Positions 7,712-16,686 of a stretch of 38,205 nucleotides of DNA are shown here, piece after piece; position 1 is the first letter of the stretch, and each line of letters begins with the position of its first letter. The position numbers and the translations under genes are program-made. The stretch lies in assembly GCF_016899855.1 (NCBI RefSeq), contig NZ_JACJJG010000024.1, forward strand, positions 1 through 38,205, in the 5' to 3' direction. The stretch comes from Marseilla massiliensis (GTDB taxonomy: Bacteria > Bacteroidota > Bacteroidia > Bacteroidales > Bacteroidaceae). The notes under the pieces were generated by a model. That model had not been told where the DNA came from. It ran no database searches and worked only from the letters and a program-made list of their open reading frames with translations.

Positions 7712-9055
7712 ATGATACATTTTTCAAGATACATCATAACGGCGATAATGGCCGTAGTGTTCTGCGGCGTCGGAATGGCGCAAGACAACAAGAACTGGCG
7801 TGAAATGCACAAAGTAAAAAGCAAGGAGACGCTTTACGGCATAGCGCGCGAATACGGACTGACCGTACAGGACCTTGTAAAGGCCAACCCCGAAATGAGC
7901 TCGCCCGACTACAAACTCAAGAAAGGCGACTACATATTCATACCCTACCCCGAAGGAACTGCCGCGTCTAAAGCCACCAACGTGACCAAGGCCGAGGTTC
8001 CTGCCGGAGCACTGAGGGTGGGCGTGGTGCTGCCTCTGCATAATGTCGACGGAGACGGACGCCGCATGCTCGAATATTACCGGGGCCTGCTAATGGCATG
8101 CGAAGACCTGAAAAAAGAAGGTATGTCAATCGCCGTGAACGCATGGAACGTGCCTATCGACGCCGACATATACCGCACTCTCGTAAAAGACGACATGGCA
8201 AAGTGCGATGTCATATTCGGGCCGCTGTACTCCAAACAGGTTAAACCACTGTCATTCTTCGTGAAAGACAACAACATCAAGCTGGTGATACCATTCTCCA
8301 TAACCGGAAACGATGTCGACACCAATCCCAATATATTCCAGGTATACCAAGACCCGGAGACATTCTTCGGCGACGTCATCAACCAGTTTGCCTACCGATT
8401 CAAGGATTACAACATTGTGGTAATCGACTGTAACGACAAGACGAGCGACAAGGGCGTATTCACCTTCTCGCTACGCAAACGGCTTGAGGAAAAAGGCATA
8501 GCGTGCAACGTCACCAACATCAACTCCGGTAGCGCCGGCTTTGCCCGCGCGTTCAGCGCAATCAAGCCCAACATGGTGGTGCTCAACACGGGCCGCTCGC
8601 CCGAGCTTAACACTGTAATAGACATGCTTGACGCACTTACAGGCGAGCACCCTGAGCTGAAGGTGTCTCTCTTCGGATACACGGAATGGCTGATGTACGC
8701 CAAGTACAACATGGGCAAGTTCTGCAAGTACGACACTTACGTCCCGTCAACGTTCTATTACAACTCATACTCCACAAAAGTCAAGAACTTTGAGGCACGA
8801 TACCGCAGGACATTCAAGAGCGACATGATGGACTACCTGCCACGCTTCGCCCTTACGGGATACGACCACGGCATGTTCTTCCTGCGCGGACTACGCGCCA
8901 AGGGCAAGAGCTTCACCGGCGCGGACGAAGACCCTAACGCCCTACAGACGCCGCTCAGCTTCAAGCGGTCAGGAACAGGCGGAGGATACAGGAACAACAG
9001 CCTGCTCTTCATACACTACAACCGCGACAACTCTATATCCATAATCAACTTCTGA
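7712..9055 (+). CDS. LysM domain fused to type 1 periplasmic-binding-protein domain
   Basis: The 447-residue protein has a signal peptide (MIHFSRYIITAIMAVVFCGV ... AQ) and then one LysM domain at about residues 30-78 (HKVKSKETLYGIAREYGLTV ... YKLKKGDYIFIP), which should bind peptidoglycan glycan. From about residue 98 (LRVGVVLPLHNVDGDGRRML) to the end it resembles the type 1 periplasmic binding fold used by branched-chain amino acid receptors, with DVIFGPLYSKQVKPLSFF and LSLFGYTEW-like segments (KVSLFGYTEWLMYAK). No ABC permease or ATPase lies nearby, so a sensor or wall-anchored scaffold role is more likely than classic uptake; that is inference. A PorT-like barrel gene follows 19 bp downstream. 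Confidence 0.85.
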   Translation: MIHFSRYIITAIMAVVFCGVGMAQDNKNWREMHKVKSKETLYGIAREYGLTVQDLVKANPEMSSPDYKLKKGDYIFIPYPEGTAASKATNVTKAEVPAGALRVGVVLPLHNVDGDGRRMLEYYRGLLMACEDLKKEGMSIAVNAWNVPIDADIYRTLVKDDMAKCDVIFGPLYSKQVKPLSFFVKDNNIKLVIPFSITGNDVDTNPNIFQVYQDPETFFGDVINQFAYRFKDYNIVVIDCNDKTSDKGVFTFSLRKRLEEKGIACNVTNINSGSAGFARAFSAIKPNMVVLNTGRSPELNTVIDMLDALTGEHPELKVSLFGYTEWLMYAKYNMGKFCKYDTYVPSTFYYNSYSTKVKNFEARYRRTFKSDMMDYLPRFALTGYDHGMFFLRGLRAKGKSFTGADEDPNALQTPLSFKRSGTGGGYRNNSLLFIHYNRDNSISIINF

Positions 9056-9074
9056 CACAACCCTTCGACGATAC

Positions 9075-9830
9075 ATGCAGATACGCAAACTCATCATATC
9101 ACTAGCCATGCTGGCTCCGGCAATAACGGTATCGGCACAGGTGGGGAAATACCGCAACGACCTGAGTATCGGCGTCAACGGCGGATATATATTAAGCAAC
9201 GTGGGATTTACTCCGAAAGTCAACCAGACGTTCCACGGCGGAATCACCGGCGGCTTGTCGTTCCGATACGTATGCGAAAAATACTTCAGCACAATCTGCG
9301 CCGTACAGGCTGAGGTGAACTATGCACAGATAGGATGGAAGGAGGATATACTCGACATTAACGACGCTCCCGTAATAAACCCCGTAACAGGGCTGCCCGA
9401 GGAATACAGCCGCACGATGACATACATACAGATTCCCGTTTTCGCGCACCTGGGATGGGGACGCGAGGAGAAAGGCTTTCAATTCTTCTTCCAGGCTGGC
9501 CCACAAATCGGCTTCTGCATAGGCGAATCAACCAAGACAAACTTCAACGTCAACGACGCCAACGTTGACGAACGTGTGAACGACATTGTAGCACAATACA
9601 CCATGGCCGTGGAAAACAAGTTCGACTACGGTATCGCCGCAGGACTCGGCCTTGAATATTCACACCCCAAGGTTGGACACTTCCAACTCGAAGCACGCTA
9701 CTACTACGGACTTGGCAACATCTACGGAGACTCAAAGAAAGACTACTTCGGCAAATCAAACTTTGGTAACATTGTCGTGAAACTGACATACCTATTTGAC
9801 CTCATAAGGACAAAGAACAGGGAGAAATAG
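9075..9830 (+). CDS. PorT-family outer-membrane beta-barrel protein
   Basis: The 251-residue protein has a signal peptide (MQIRKLIISLAMLAPAITVSAQ), and the mature part is a small barrel of the Bacteroidetes outer-membrane beta-barrel type: SIGVNGGYILSNVGF as first strand, QAEVNYAQIGWKED, YIQIPVFAHLGWG, FFFQAGPQIGFCIG, and a final NIVVKLTYLFDL strand. PorT itself is a type IX secretion component of about this size, but many generic barrels share the fold, so the assignment to T9SS is open. It lies 19 bp after the LysM/PBP gene and is probably co-transcribed, which suggests a pair spanning peptidoglycan and outer membrane. Confidence 0.8.
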   Translation: MQIRKLIISLAMLAPAITVSAQVGKYRNDLSIGVNGGYILSNVGFTPKVNQTFHGGITGGLSFRYVCEKYFSTICAVQAEVNYAQIGWKEDILDINDAPVINPVTGLPEEYSRTMTYIQIPVFAHLGWGREEKGFQFFFQAGPQIGFCIGESTKTNFNVNDANVDERVNDIVAQYTMAVENKFDYGIAAGLGLEYSHPKVGHFQLEARYYYGLGNIYGDSKKDYFGKSNFGNIVVKLTYLFDLIRTKNREK

Positions 9831-9878
9831 GCCCCGTTGCGGAGATAACGGAGTATAAAAGCCACATTCCGTAAAGAA

Positions 9879-10256
9879 ATGGAAATAAACAAAGGGTTCG
9901 TCTACATAATGGCAAGCAAACGCAACGGAACGCTTTACATTGGCGTGACAAACAACCTAATACGGCGTGTAGCGGAACACATATCAGGAATAAATAAAGG
10001 TTTTACAAATCGTTATTCCGTCAAGACGTTAGTATATTACGAACCGTTTTCTTCCTTTGCAACCGCTATAAAAAGAGAAAAACAGCTGAAAAGCCGGAAA
10101 CGTGCGTGGAAAATAGCACTGATAGAACGAAATAATCCACAATGGCAAGACTTGTCAACGGAAATTGGTGTAGATAAAAGTTATGTAAAAGCAATATCCG
10201 ACATGTATAAACAACTACATGAAGACTATAATCCAGATGATCAGGAACAACCATGA
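9879..10256 (+). CDS. Single-domain GIY-YIG nuclease family protein
   Basis: The 125-residue protein carries the GIY-YIG motif as VYIMASKRNGTLYIGVTNNL near residues 8-27, the conserved arginine in LIRRVAEH, then FTNRYSVKTLVYYE, with E55 in the usual metal-binding position, and the basic AIKREKQLKSRKRAWKIALI helix. This is the small stand-alone group often named putative endonuclease, related in fold to the UvrC N-terminal nuclease; its biological role is not settled. About 165 bp downstream is a 13-bp GTCATTCC-type palindrome (10422-10452). The gene starts 48 bp after the PorT-like gene and has no clear promoter of its own. It may be mobile. Confidence 0.85.
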   Translation: MEINKGFVYIMASKRNGTLYIGVTNNLIRRVAEHISGINKGFTNRYSVKTLVYYEPFSSFATAIKREKQLKSRKRAWKIALIERNNPQWQDLSTEIGVDKSYVKAISDMYKQLHEDYNPDDQEQP

Positions 10257-10421
10257 CAGGAGGGACATATCGTAACAACCATAAATAGGATAATGCCATA
10301 CTGCTCAACTCCATGCAGCAGTCTGTAACAAGACAGTCAACACATACAAGCCATACGGTATAGCGCAAGGCTGACGGTCATTAACAAGACATACAACACC
10401 CTACAAAATAGGCGGTCGCTA

Positions 10422-10452
10422 TTGTCATTCCGTGTCAAGCACGGAATGACAA
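10422..10452. repeat. GTCATTCC-type palindrome
   Basis: TTGTCATTCCGTG (10422-10434) and CACGGAATGACAA (10440-10452) form a perfect 13-bp stem with loop TCAAG. The GTCATTCC...GGAATGAC form resembles small palindromic repeats dispersed in many bacterial genomes. No T-run follows, so terminator function is unlikely. Confidence 0.75.
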
Positions 10453-10591
10453 ATGCATTGGCACTTATTAAATCCATTTGACAAAAGACAGACACTATAT
10501 ATAAGGTAAATAGACACAAATATTTAACAACTTTAACTATTCGTAAAGCTTATTCTTTTTCAAAAAATTTTCATTATTAGAAGAAATCTAT

Positions 10592-10599
10592 TATATTTG
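10592..10599 (+). promoter_or_regulatory. -7 box for the AT-rich secreted protein gene
   Basis: TATATTTG fits TAnnTTTG. TTTC lies 19 bp upstream (10569-10572), a weak -33. The start codon is 50 bp downstream. Confidence 0.65.
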
Positions 10600-10648
10600 C
10601 AACATTATTAAAAACTAATTTATTACTAATCTTTAAAAACAAACGATT

Positions 10649-11311
10649 ATGAAAAAACTTTTTACGCTCGTTGCCATCGCCTTATTGGGTGGGGCTGTTT
10701 CTGTTAATGCACAGACAACAGATTGGAATTTCTCTAATTGGGAAAAAACAACATTAACTTCTACTTATACCCAAGATGGACTCACAATCTATGCAAATTC
10801 TGATGCAGACGTCACTATTGATGGTAATAAAAAAAGTATAGACGGCGTTGATTATACGCAACGTTTGAAGTTAGGAGGCGCAGGTACATTTGATGATAAT
10901 GGCACACCTTCTGCAAGAGTAATTGCTTTTGATGTTGCAGGTGATTGTACAATATATATGGCTTTGATGTCCTCAAGTAGTTCAGCCATAAGAACTGTGT
11001 ACGTTGATGCGAATGTGAACGGTACAAAAATAAATGTAGCAACATATAACGATGTTCAAGGTGAGTCTATTGAATCCAGAACCATCAATTATACAGGAGA
11101 TGCAGGAACAATATATATTTATTCAGAAAGCGGAGGTGTTAACTTTTATGACATAAAATATACCCCGAGTACAAGTTCTGGCATTACCAACATCACAACC
11201 GAAGAACAGGCAGACCCGAATGCTCCAATCTACAACCTTGCGGGGCAGCGTGTGACAAAGGACACCAAGGGTGTGCTCATCCAGAACGGAAAGAAATTTA
11301 TCAACAAATAA
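10649..11311 (+). CDS. Secreted beta-sandwich protein with Prevotella-type C-terminal signal
   Basis: The 220-residue protein starts with a clear signal peptide (MKKLFTLVAIALLGGAVSVNAQ). Residues about 24-170 (DWNFSNWE, DGLTIYANSD, YTQRLKLGGAGTF, RVIAFDVAGDCTIYMALMSS, GGVNFYDIKY) look like the beta-sandwich module often attached to pectate lyases and other carbohydrate enzymes in Bacteroidetes; here it stands alone with no catalytic domain. After ITNITTEEQ comes a C-terminal motif YNLAGQRV ... KGVLIQNGKKFINK, a tail common on exported Prevotella proteins that may act as a sorting signal. The gene is visibly richer in A and T than its neighbours, which may mean transfer. It may bind a polysaccharide; no function is proven. 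Confidence 0.75.
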   Translation: MKKLFTLVAIALLGGAVSVNAQTTDWNFSNWEKTTLTSTYTQDGLTIYANSDADVTIDGNKKSIDGVDYTQRLKLGGAGTFDDNGTPSARVIAFDVAGDCTIYMALMSSSSSAIRTVYVDANVNGTKINVATYNDVQGESIESRTINYTGDAGTIYIYSESGGVNFYDIKYTPSTSSGITNITTEEQADPNAPIYNLAGQRVTKDTKGVLIQNGKKFINK

Positions 11312-11379
11312 AAAAGAATTTTCTCTAAAAAGGCTTTCAATAGTCAAAACATTTTCATATTCATAATGAATTAAGCGTG

Positions 11380-11407
11380 AGCCCCATTCCTGCACAGGAA
11401 TGGGGCT
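11380..11407. terminator. Hairpin after the secreted protein gene
   Basis: AGCCCCATTCCTG (11380-11392) pairs with CAGGAATGGGGCT (11395-11407), a 13-bp GC-rich stem whose top must open to form a loop. It lies 68 bp after the stop. The following TTCATCGTTAA is only moderately T-rich, so terminator activity is likely but not certain. Confidence 0.6.
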
Positions 11408-11486
11408 TCATCGTTAATGGAGCTCGCGCCATGCATATAGTCATATAAAAATGATGAAAAAGGAAGGGAAAATCAACTTTATTCAT

Positions 11487-11494
11487 TAATTTTG
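11487..11494 (+). promoter_or_regulatory. -7 box for the type B CTD protein gene
   Basis: TAATTTTG fits TAnnTTTG and lies 34 bp before the ATG at 11529. No clear -33 element is seen. Confidence 0.55.
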
Positions 11495-11528
11495 CAGGAT
11501 AAAACAATAACAGCAACAACCTTGATAT

Positions 11529-12287
11529 ATGAACTTTGCATACAATAAAAAAACATGCCACAACCGCTGTATAATATGCGTTGTGGCTATCTTGTCATGG
11601 CTTATGCTTATAATGCCGGCATGCGCGCAGACCGACAGCGAAGTGCCGACTATCAATCCTACGGCTACATACACCACCGATGACGGTGAGGAAGAGAGTG
11701 AGGACTACTCTGGTAACGCCCCTCTGCCAGGCGTATTCCGTGCCAATCCGGAAAATGTAGGGGAATACACAGCCTCATACGAATGGCACTTTACCTTGGA
11801 AGGCGAAGAGTCACCATACCTGACACGATATGAGGAAGACACAGAATACACCTTCACACAAGCAGGAACACATAACATAGTGCTTTACGCGACATTCGTT
11901 AACGGTACTGATACCATCGCCTATACCGAGGAATACTGGGCCGAAAGAGGGCCATTGAGGGTAAGCATTAGCGAGAGCCAACTGGAAATGCCAAACGCGT
12001 TCTCGCCCAACGGCGACGGTATAAACGATATATACAAGGCAAAAAGCAATTATCAGTCGATAGTGGAATTCCACGCCTACATCTTCAACCGCTGGGGACA
12101 GAAGCTGTATGAATGGAATGACCCTGCCGGCGGATGGGACGGGAAGTACAAAGGTAAAGACGTTGCCCAAGGCGTTTATTTCGTATTGGTCAAGGCGCGC
12201 GGGGCAGACGGACGAGAGTTCAATATCAAGCGCGACGTAAACCTGTTGAGAGGATACACCGAAAGCACCGGTACGATAACGGAATGA
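11529..12287 (+). CDS. Gliding-motility-type (type B) C-terminal domain protein
   Basis: The 252-residue protein has an N-terminal hydrophobic signal (CIICVVAILSWLMLIMPACAQ). A middle region at about 60-140 (ASYEWHFTLEGEE, YTFTQAGTHNIVLYATF) has the form of a PKD-like beta-sandwich. The last 100 residues hold the type B CTD hallmarks: PNAFSPNGDGINDIYK, FNRWGQKLYEWNDPAGGWDG and KGKDVAQGVYFVLVKA. In Bacteroidetes this domain directs proteins through the type IX secretion system to the surface. Most such proteins are large adhesins or enzymes, so a mini-protein of one PKD-like domain plus CTD is short. It precedes uvrA by 108 bp but is unlikely to share its function. Confidence 0.85.
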   Translation: MNFAYNKKTCHNRCIICVVAILSWLMLIMPACAQTDSEVPTINPTATYTTDDGEEESEDYSGNAPLPGVFRANPENVGEYTASYEWHFTLEGEESPYLTRYEEDTEYTFTQAGTHNIVLYATFVNGTDTIAYTEEYWAERGPLRVSISESQLEMPNAFSPNGDGINDIYKAKSNYQSIVEFHAYIFNRWGQKLYEWNDPAGGWDGKYKGKDVAQGVYFVLVKARGADGREFNIKRDVNLLRGYTESTGTITE

Positions 12288-12395
12288 ATCAAAGGTGAGA
12301 AGATAAGAAAGTGGAAAGGCGAGAATGGCAAAAAGGAATTATGCCGCCACCTCTATTGTGAACGATGAACGTGAATTATGAATTAATCAAGGATT

Positions 12396-15224
12396 ATGAC
12401 TGACGAAAAGATAAATGTCTGGGGGGCACGTGTACATAACCTCAAGAATATAGACGTCGAGATACCCCGAAACAGCTTGACCGTTATTACCGGACTGAGC
12501 GGTTCCGGCAAGTCGTCGCTTGCCTTTGACACAATCTACGCTGAAGGACAGCGGCGCTATATCGAGACATTCTCGGCATACGCCAGGAATTTTCTCGGAG
12601 GAATGGAGCGTCCTGACGTTGACAAAATAACGGGACTGAGCCCCGTTATCAGCATTGAGCAAAAAACTACGAACAAGAATCCGCGCTCTACCGTGGGCAC
12701 TACCACCGAAATATATGACTACCTGCGACTGCTGTACGCCCGCGCAGGTATAGCATATAGCTATGCCACTGGCGAGGAGATGGTTAAATACACCGAAGAG
12801 GACGTGCTCAAAATGATTCATGAACGGTACAGCGGCAAACCGATATATATCCTCGCTCCGCTGGTACGTAACCGTAAAGGACATTACCGTGAACTGTTCG
12901 AAAGCATGCGCCGCAAGGGATATTTATACATTAGAGTTGACGGAGAACTGAAAGAAATCACCCGAGGAATGAAGACCGACCGCTACAAAAACCATAACAT
13001 AGAGGTCGTTGTCGATAAGCTGAAGGTTCAGGACAAGGACGACGAACGGTTGAAAAAAAGCGTATCGTCGGCCATGAAACAGGGTGACGGACTACTGATG
13101 ATAATGGAGAAAGACACCAATGAGGCAAAATATTACAGTAAAAGGCTTATGTGCCCCACAACTGGCATATCATATGGCGACCCTGCCCCAAACAAGTTCT
13201 CATTCAACTCTCCTGAAGGCGCATGCCCGAAATGCAAAGGTCTTGGATACATCAACGAAATCGACATAACAAAAGTCATGCCTGACAGCGGGCTATCCAT
13301 ACGCCAGGGCGCCATAGTACCGTTAGGGAAATACAAAAACCAGATGATATTCTGGCAAATCGAATCAATACTGGAGAAATACGGTTTCGACCTCAACGCT
13401 CCGGTAAAGGACATTCCTGACGAGGCAATGAGCGAGATAATGTACGGTTCGATGGAGAACGTACGCATACGCAAAGAACTCGTACACACATCAAGCGACT
13501 ATTTTGTAGAATTTGACGGCGTAGTAAAATACCTGCGCAGCGTGATAGAGAATGACGACAGCGCAAGCGGCCAGAAATGGGCTGACCAATTCCAGACCGT
13601 ATGCCAATGTCCTGAATGCAAGGGGCAAAGACTCAATCGTGAGTCGTTATCATACAGGATTTGGGACAAAAACATATCTGAAGTGGCCGACATGGACATT
13701 GACGAACTGAAAACATGGCTCATAGAGGCACAAAAACACCTTAACGAAAGGCAACGACGCATTGCCGACGAAATAATAAAGGAAATAATAACAAGGATAG
13801 ACTTCATGCTCGAAGTCGGCCTCAACTATCTTTCGCTTAACCGCCAATCGGCAACCCTGTCGGGAGGAGAGAGCCAGCGCATAAGGCTTGCTACGCAAAT
13901 CGGCTCACAACTTGTAAACGTATTATACATACTTGACGAGCCGAGTATAGGCCTGCACCAACGCGACAACGACAGACTGATTAAGTCGTTGAAAGAACTG
14001 CGCGACCTCGGCAACACCGTAATCGTGGTAGAACATGACAAAGACATGATGCTCAATGCCGACTATATTGTCGACATAGGTCCGAAAGCCGGACGCAAAG
14101 GAGGCGAAGTTGTATTCCAAGGCACACCGGCAGAAATGCTAAAGACGCACACCATCACCGCACAATACCTTAACGGAGAAATGAGCATTGAGATTCCTGC
14201 CAAAAGACGGGAAGGCAACGGCAAAAGCATAACACTGCACGGAGCCTCGGGCAATAACCTTAAAAATGTAGACGTTGATTTTCCTCTCGGCAAGCTGATT
14301 GTAGTTACAGGAGTGAGTGGCTCCGGTAAATCAACACTGATAAACGAAACACTGCAACCTATACTAAGCCAACATTTCTACCGTTCGTTAAAGAAACCTA
14401 TGCCGTATGCTTCGATAGAAGGACTGGAGTTTGTCGACAAAGTGGTAAACGTAGACCAAAGTCCGTTGGGCCGAACTCCACGCTCCAACCCAGCGACATA
14501 CACCGGAGTGTTCAGCGACATACGCTCGTTGTTCGTCAACCTGCCCGAAGCCAAGATACGCGGATACAAACCCGGACGTTTCTCGTTCAACGTGAAAGGC
14601 GGCCGTTGCGAGGCTTGCGGCGGCAACGGATACAAGACAATAGAAATGCGCTTCCTGCCGGACATCATGGTGCCATGCGAGGTTTGCCACGGCAAGCGCT
14701 ACAACCGTGAGACCCTCGAGGTTCGTTATAAAGGAAAAAGCATTGCTGACGTGCTCGACATGACCATCAACCAGGCTGTTGAGTTTTTCGAAAACGTGCC
14801 CGACATTCTACGCAAAATAAAGACTATACAGGACGTAGGATTGGGATACATCAAGCTCGGACAACCCTCAACAACCCTTTCAGGCGGCGAAAGCCAGCGC
14901 GTAAAACTCGCTACGGAACTAAGCAAGCGCGATACGGGCAAGACTATTTACATACTCGACGAACCAACAACAGGGCTTCATTTCGAGGATATACGCATAT
15001 TGATGAATGTTCTTCAAAAGCTCGTTGACCGCGGCAACACGGTAATCGTCATCGAGCACAATCTTGACGTAATAAAACTTGCCGACTATATTATTGACAT
15101 GGGGCCTGAGGGCGGACGCAACGGCGGAGTTGTTTTGTCCACTGGAACGCCCGAGGAAGTGGCGGTGAGCGATAAGGGATTCACTCCAAAATTCCTCAAA
15201 AACGAGTTACATATAACTAATTAG
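12396..15224 (+). CDS. uvrA: UvrA, ATPase subunit of the UvrABC excinuclease
   Basis: This 942-residue protein is full length for UvrA, the damage sensor that loads UvrB in nucleotide excision repair. It has two ABC modules: Walker [10 protein letters not shown] at about 33-41 with signature [16 protein letters not shown] and [14 protein letters not shown], then a second Walker [10 protein letters not shown] at about 638-646 with [16 protein letters not shown] and [14 protein letters not shown]. The C-terminal zinc module is intact ([11 protein letters not shown] ... [11 protein letters not shown]). The first zinc module reads CPTTG ... [10 protein letters not shown], so one of its four usual cysteines is threonine. 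No clear promoter is seen in the 108 bp upstream. A strong hairpin follows at 15276-15316. Confidence 0.97.
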   Translation: MTDEKINVWGARVHNLKNIDVEIPRNSLTVITGLSGSGKSSLAFDTIYAEGQRRYIETFSAYARNFLGGMERPDVDKITGLSPVISIEQKTTNKNPRSTVGTTTEIYDYLRLLYARAGIAYSYATGEEMVKYTEEDVLKMIHERYSGKPIYILAPLVRNRKGHYRELFESMRRKGYLYIRVDGELKEITRGMKTDRYKNHNIEVVVDKLKVQDKDDERLKKSVSSAMKQGDGLLMIMEKDTNEAKYYSKRLMCPTTGISYGDPAPNKFSFNSPEGACPKCKGLGYINEIDITKVMPDSGLSIRQGAIVPLGKYKNQMIFWQIESILEKYGFDLNAPVKDIPDEAMSEIMYGSMENVRIRKELVHTSSDYFVEFDGVVKYLRSVIENDDSASGQKWADQFQTVCQCPECKGQRLNRESLSYRIWDKNISEVADMDIDELKTWLIEAQKHLNERQRRIADEIIKEIITRIDFMLEVGLNYLSLNRQSATLSGGESQRIRLATQIGSQLVNVLYILDEPSIGLHQRDNDRLIKSLKELRDLGNTVIVVEHDKDMMLNADYIVDIGPKAGRKGGEVVFQGTPAEMLKTHTITAQYLNGEMSIEIPAKRREGNGKSITLHGASGNNLKNVDVDFPLGKLIVVTGVSGSGKSTLINETLQPILSQHFYRSLKKPMPYASIEGLEFVDKVVNVDQSPLGRTPRSNPATYTGVFSDIRSLFVNLPEAKIRGYKPGRFSFNVKGGRCEACGGNGYKTIEMRFLPDIMVPCEVCHGKRYNRETLEVRYKGKSIADVLDMTINQAVEFFENVPDILRKIKTIQDVGLGYIKLGQPSTTLSGGESQRVKLATELSKRDTGKTIYILDEPTTGLHFEDIRILMNVLQKLVDRGNTVIVIEHNLDVIKLADYIIDMGPEGGRNGGVVLSTGTPEEVAVSDKGFTPKFLKNELHITN

Positions 15225-15275
15225 CTGACAAGTTACGGGCTAACCAACAAACAAGTTGATATATTATCCGTAAAG

Positions 15276-15316
15276 CAGACGAGCAGACAAGGCAAATATC
15301 CCTGTCTGCTCGTCTG
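15276..15316. terminator. Bidirectional terminator between uvrA and the porin gene
   Basis: CAGACGAGCAGACA (15276-15289) pairs perfectly with TGTCTGCTCGTCTG (15303-15316) around a 13-nt loop. TTTATAG follows on the plus strand and CTTTAC on the minus strand. It lies 51 bp after the uvrA stop and 22 bp after the end of the leftward porin. Confidence 0.8.
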
Positions 15317-15338
15317 TTTATAGTCAATCTGTCGATAA

Positions 15339-16382
15339 TCAGAAACGTGTCATAAACTCTATTACAATCTTGTCACGCTCCGAAGGTTTTGCAATAGCTC
15401 CCTCACGATAGAAATACTTTTCATAGTTAAGGCGGATGTCAGAAACGAACGGCAGTGACAAGCTGAAGGTCAAGCCACCCGTCAGTCGCGAGCGCTGATA
15501 ATCATTGATGGTCAACGCACCCGACGTATCCTCGTCTCCATCGGCGTTATAACGTATACCGTCACTATGGTCGCTCATATAATCATAACGCACCAACGGC
15601 GTTATTTTCTTGAAAAAACACTTACGTAACGGTATGTCGTAACTTACGAACGCGTCAACCGAATGTACTGCGTCAAAAGCATCATCAGCATAATGCTTAT
15701 ACAGGTATTCAGCCTCCACATGCCATCCGTGCGCATGATAGTACGCACCTGCGTCATACATCATTATGCCAACATTATCAGGCTTGATTTTCTGGGTGCT
15801 CAACGTAATGTTAAATCCACGCGGAAGGAAAAACTGCGCCTTGGCTGAAAAGTTGATGTTGTTAGTCCAGAAATCCTTTTGGTCGGTAAGTCCTGACCCG
15901 TTAAACATTCCAGCCTCCAGTTTAATAGGAATGCCCGCATTGAACGAATATCCCAAAGTTGCACCGACGTCACGCACGTTGCCCACCTGCTTGGCAATGA
16001 ACGAGCGGTTGGCAAAATACTGCATGTGCGGCGAACGGTGGGCGTCGATTGTAAACGGCACTCGCATCTGGCCTATCGTAAAATCAAGACCGCGCACCGG
16101 CTTCAACCTTGTATATGCGTCAAGCATTTTTATCTGTCCTTCATCAGACAGGTCGATTTCCGCCTTATAAGACACTATTTTCGTAACATTGCCCTCAAGG
16201 CTAACGCGCGCATTGCGTACCTGGAAACGGCCGTCACCCTCCTCCGTCTGGTATTCGTACTTGCCACGGATGGTACCATGCACTTTCAGTGTAAGATCCA
16301 CCTTGTCATCGTCGTCATCAGCTACAACGGGAATAGCCGTTAAAAGAGCCAATGAAGCTATAAAAAAATACTTTGCATTCAT
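15339..16382 (-). CDS. OprO/OprP-like outer-membrane porin
   Basis: The 347-residue protein has a signal peptide (MNAKYFFIASLALLTAIPVVA) followed by an acidic DDDDDK stretch. Barrel strands then follow in the phosphate-selective porin pattern: GTIRGKYEYQTEEGDGRFQVRN-like strand, ARVSLEGNVTKIVSYKAEID, LDFTIGQMRVPFTID, NRSFIAKQ, GATLGYSF, LEAGMFNGSG, AYYHAHGWHVEAEYLYK, and a C-terminal DKIVIEFMTRF ending in phenylalanine. At about 350 residues it fits the family. The substrate (phosphate, polyphosphate or other anions) cannot be inferred without a linked transporter. The ATG at 16406 is rejected because it lies within the -7 box (16404-16411). The gene is monocistronic. Confidence 0.8.
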   Translation of the reverse strand: MNAKYFFIASLALLTAIPVVADDDDDKVDLTLKVHGTIRGKYEYQTEEGDGRFQVRNARVSLEGNVTKIVSYKAEIDLSDEGQIKMLDAYTRLKPVRGLDFTIGQMRVPFTIDAHRSPHMQYFANRSFIAKQVGNVRDVGATLGYSFNAGIPIKLEAGMFNGSGLTDQKDFWTNNINFSAKAQFFLPRGFNITLSTQKIKPDNVGIMMYDAGAYYHAHGWHVEAEYLYKHYADDAFDAVHSVDAFVSYDIPLRKCFFKKITPLVRYDYMSDHSDGIRYNADGDEDTSGALTINDYQRSRLTGGLTFSLSLPFVSDIRLNYEKYFYREGAIAKPSERDKIVIEFMTRF

Positions 16383-16403
16383 ACTATGTACGGTAATTTT
16401 TTG

Positions 16404-16411
16404 CAAATTTA
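16404..16411 (-). promoter_or_regulatory. -7 box for the OprP-like porin gene
   Basis: The minus strand reads TAAATTTG. It lies 21 bp before the chosen start codon and overlaps an upstream in-frame ATG, which it rules out. Confidence 0.65.
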
Positions 16412-16471
16412 AGCATTATGTATTACAAAACCGTTACAAAACAAATAATGAAAAATGAAAATAAGAAAAAC

Positions 16472-16572
16472 AAAATGCCGCATTTTAGCGTACGAAAGAC
16501 GGCAAACAAGAGAACAAAATGCCACCTATCACAACGCAATATACGGCATATTAAAATGGCCGTGATATATTG
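16472..16572. repeat. Cluster 3 of GCCG/CGGC-centred words
   Basis: Between two divergent promoters are AAAATGCCGCATTTT (16472-16486, an odd-length perfect palindrome), GAAAGACGGC (about 16493-16502), AAAATGCC (16516-16523), CAATATACGGCATATTA (16537-16553) and AAAATGGCCGTGATATATTG (16553-16572). Neither adjacent gene ends here, so terminator function is excluded for them. The words match clusters 1, 2 and 4. Confidence 0.65.
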
Positions 16573-16654
16573 ACACCAACGAAATGCATACATGCCGCCC
16601 ATTATACCGCATAAGAAAACACACTCCGGGTGGCTGTTTTTTCCTATTTTTCTC

Positions 16655-16662
16655 TATCTTTG
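16655..16662 (+). promoter_or_regulatory. -7 box for the YjbQ-family gene
   Basis: TATCTTTG lies 24 bp before the ATG at 16687 and downstream of an in-frame ATG at 16630, which it rules out as the start. Confidence 0.7.
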
Positions 16663-16686
16663 CAATCCGTAATAAAACCGTTAATC

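Larger units (their letters stand above)
10257..10648. other. Intergenic stretch with palindrome and AT-rich promoter region
   Basis: No convincing gene is present. The left part is of average composition and ends in the palindrome at 10422-10452. From about 10510 the sequence becomes strongly AT-rich and leads into the promoter of the secreted protein (-7 box 10592-10599). Confidence 0.6.

Noticed and set aside
10337..10519. Minus-strand open frame of 60 codons in the gap before the AT-rich secreted protein gene
   Set aside because: It crosses the palindrome at 10422-10452 and has no promoter, motif or operon context.
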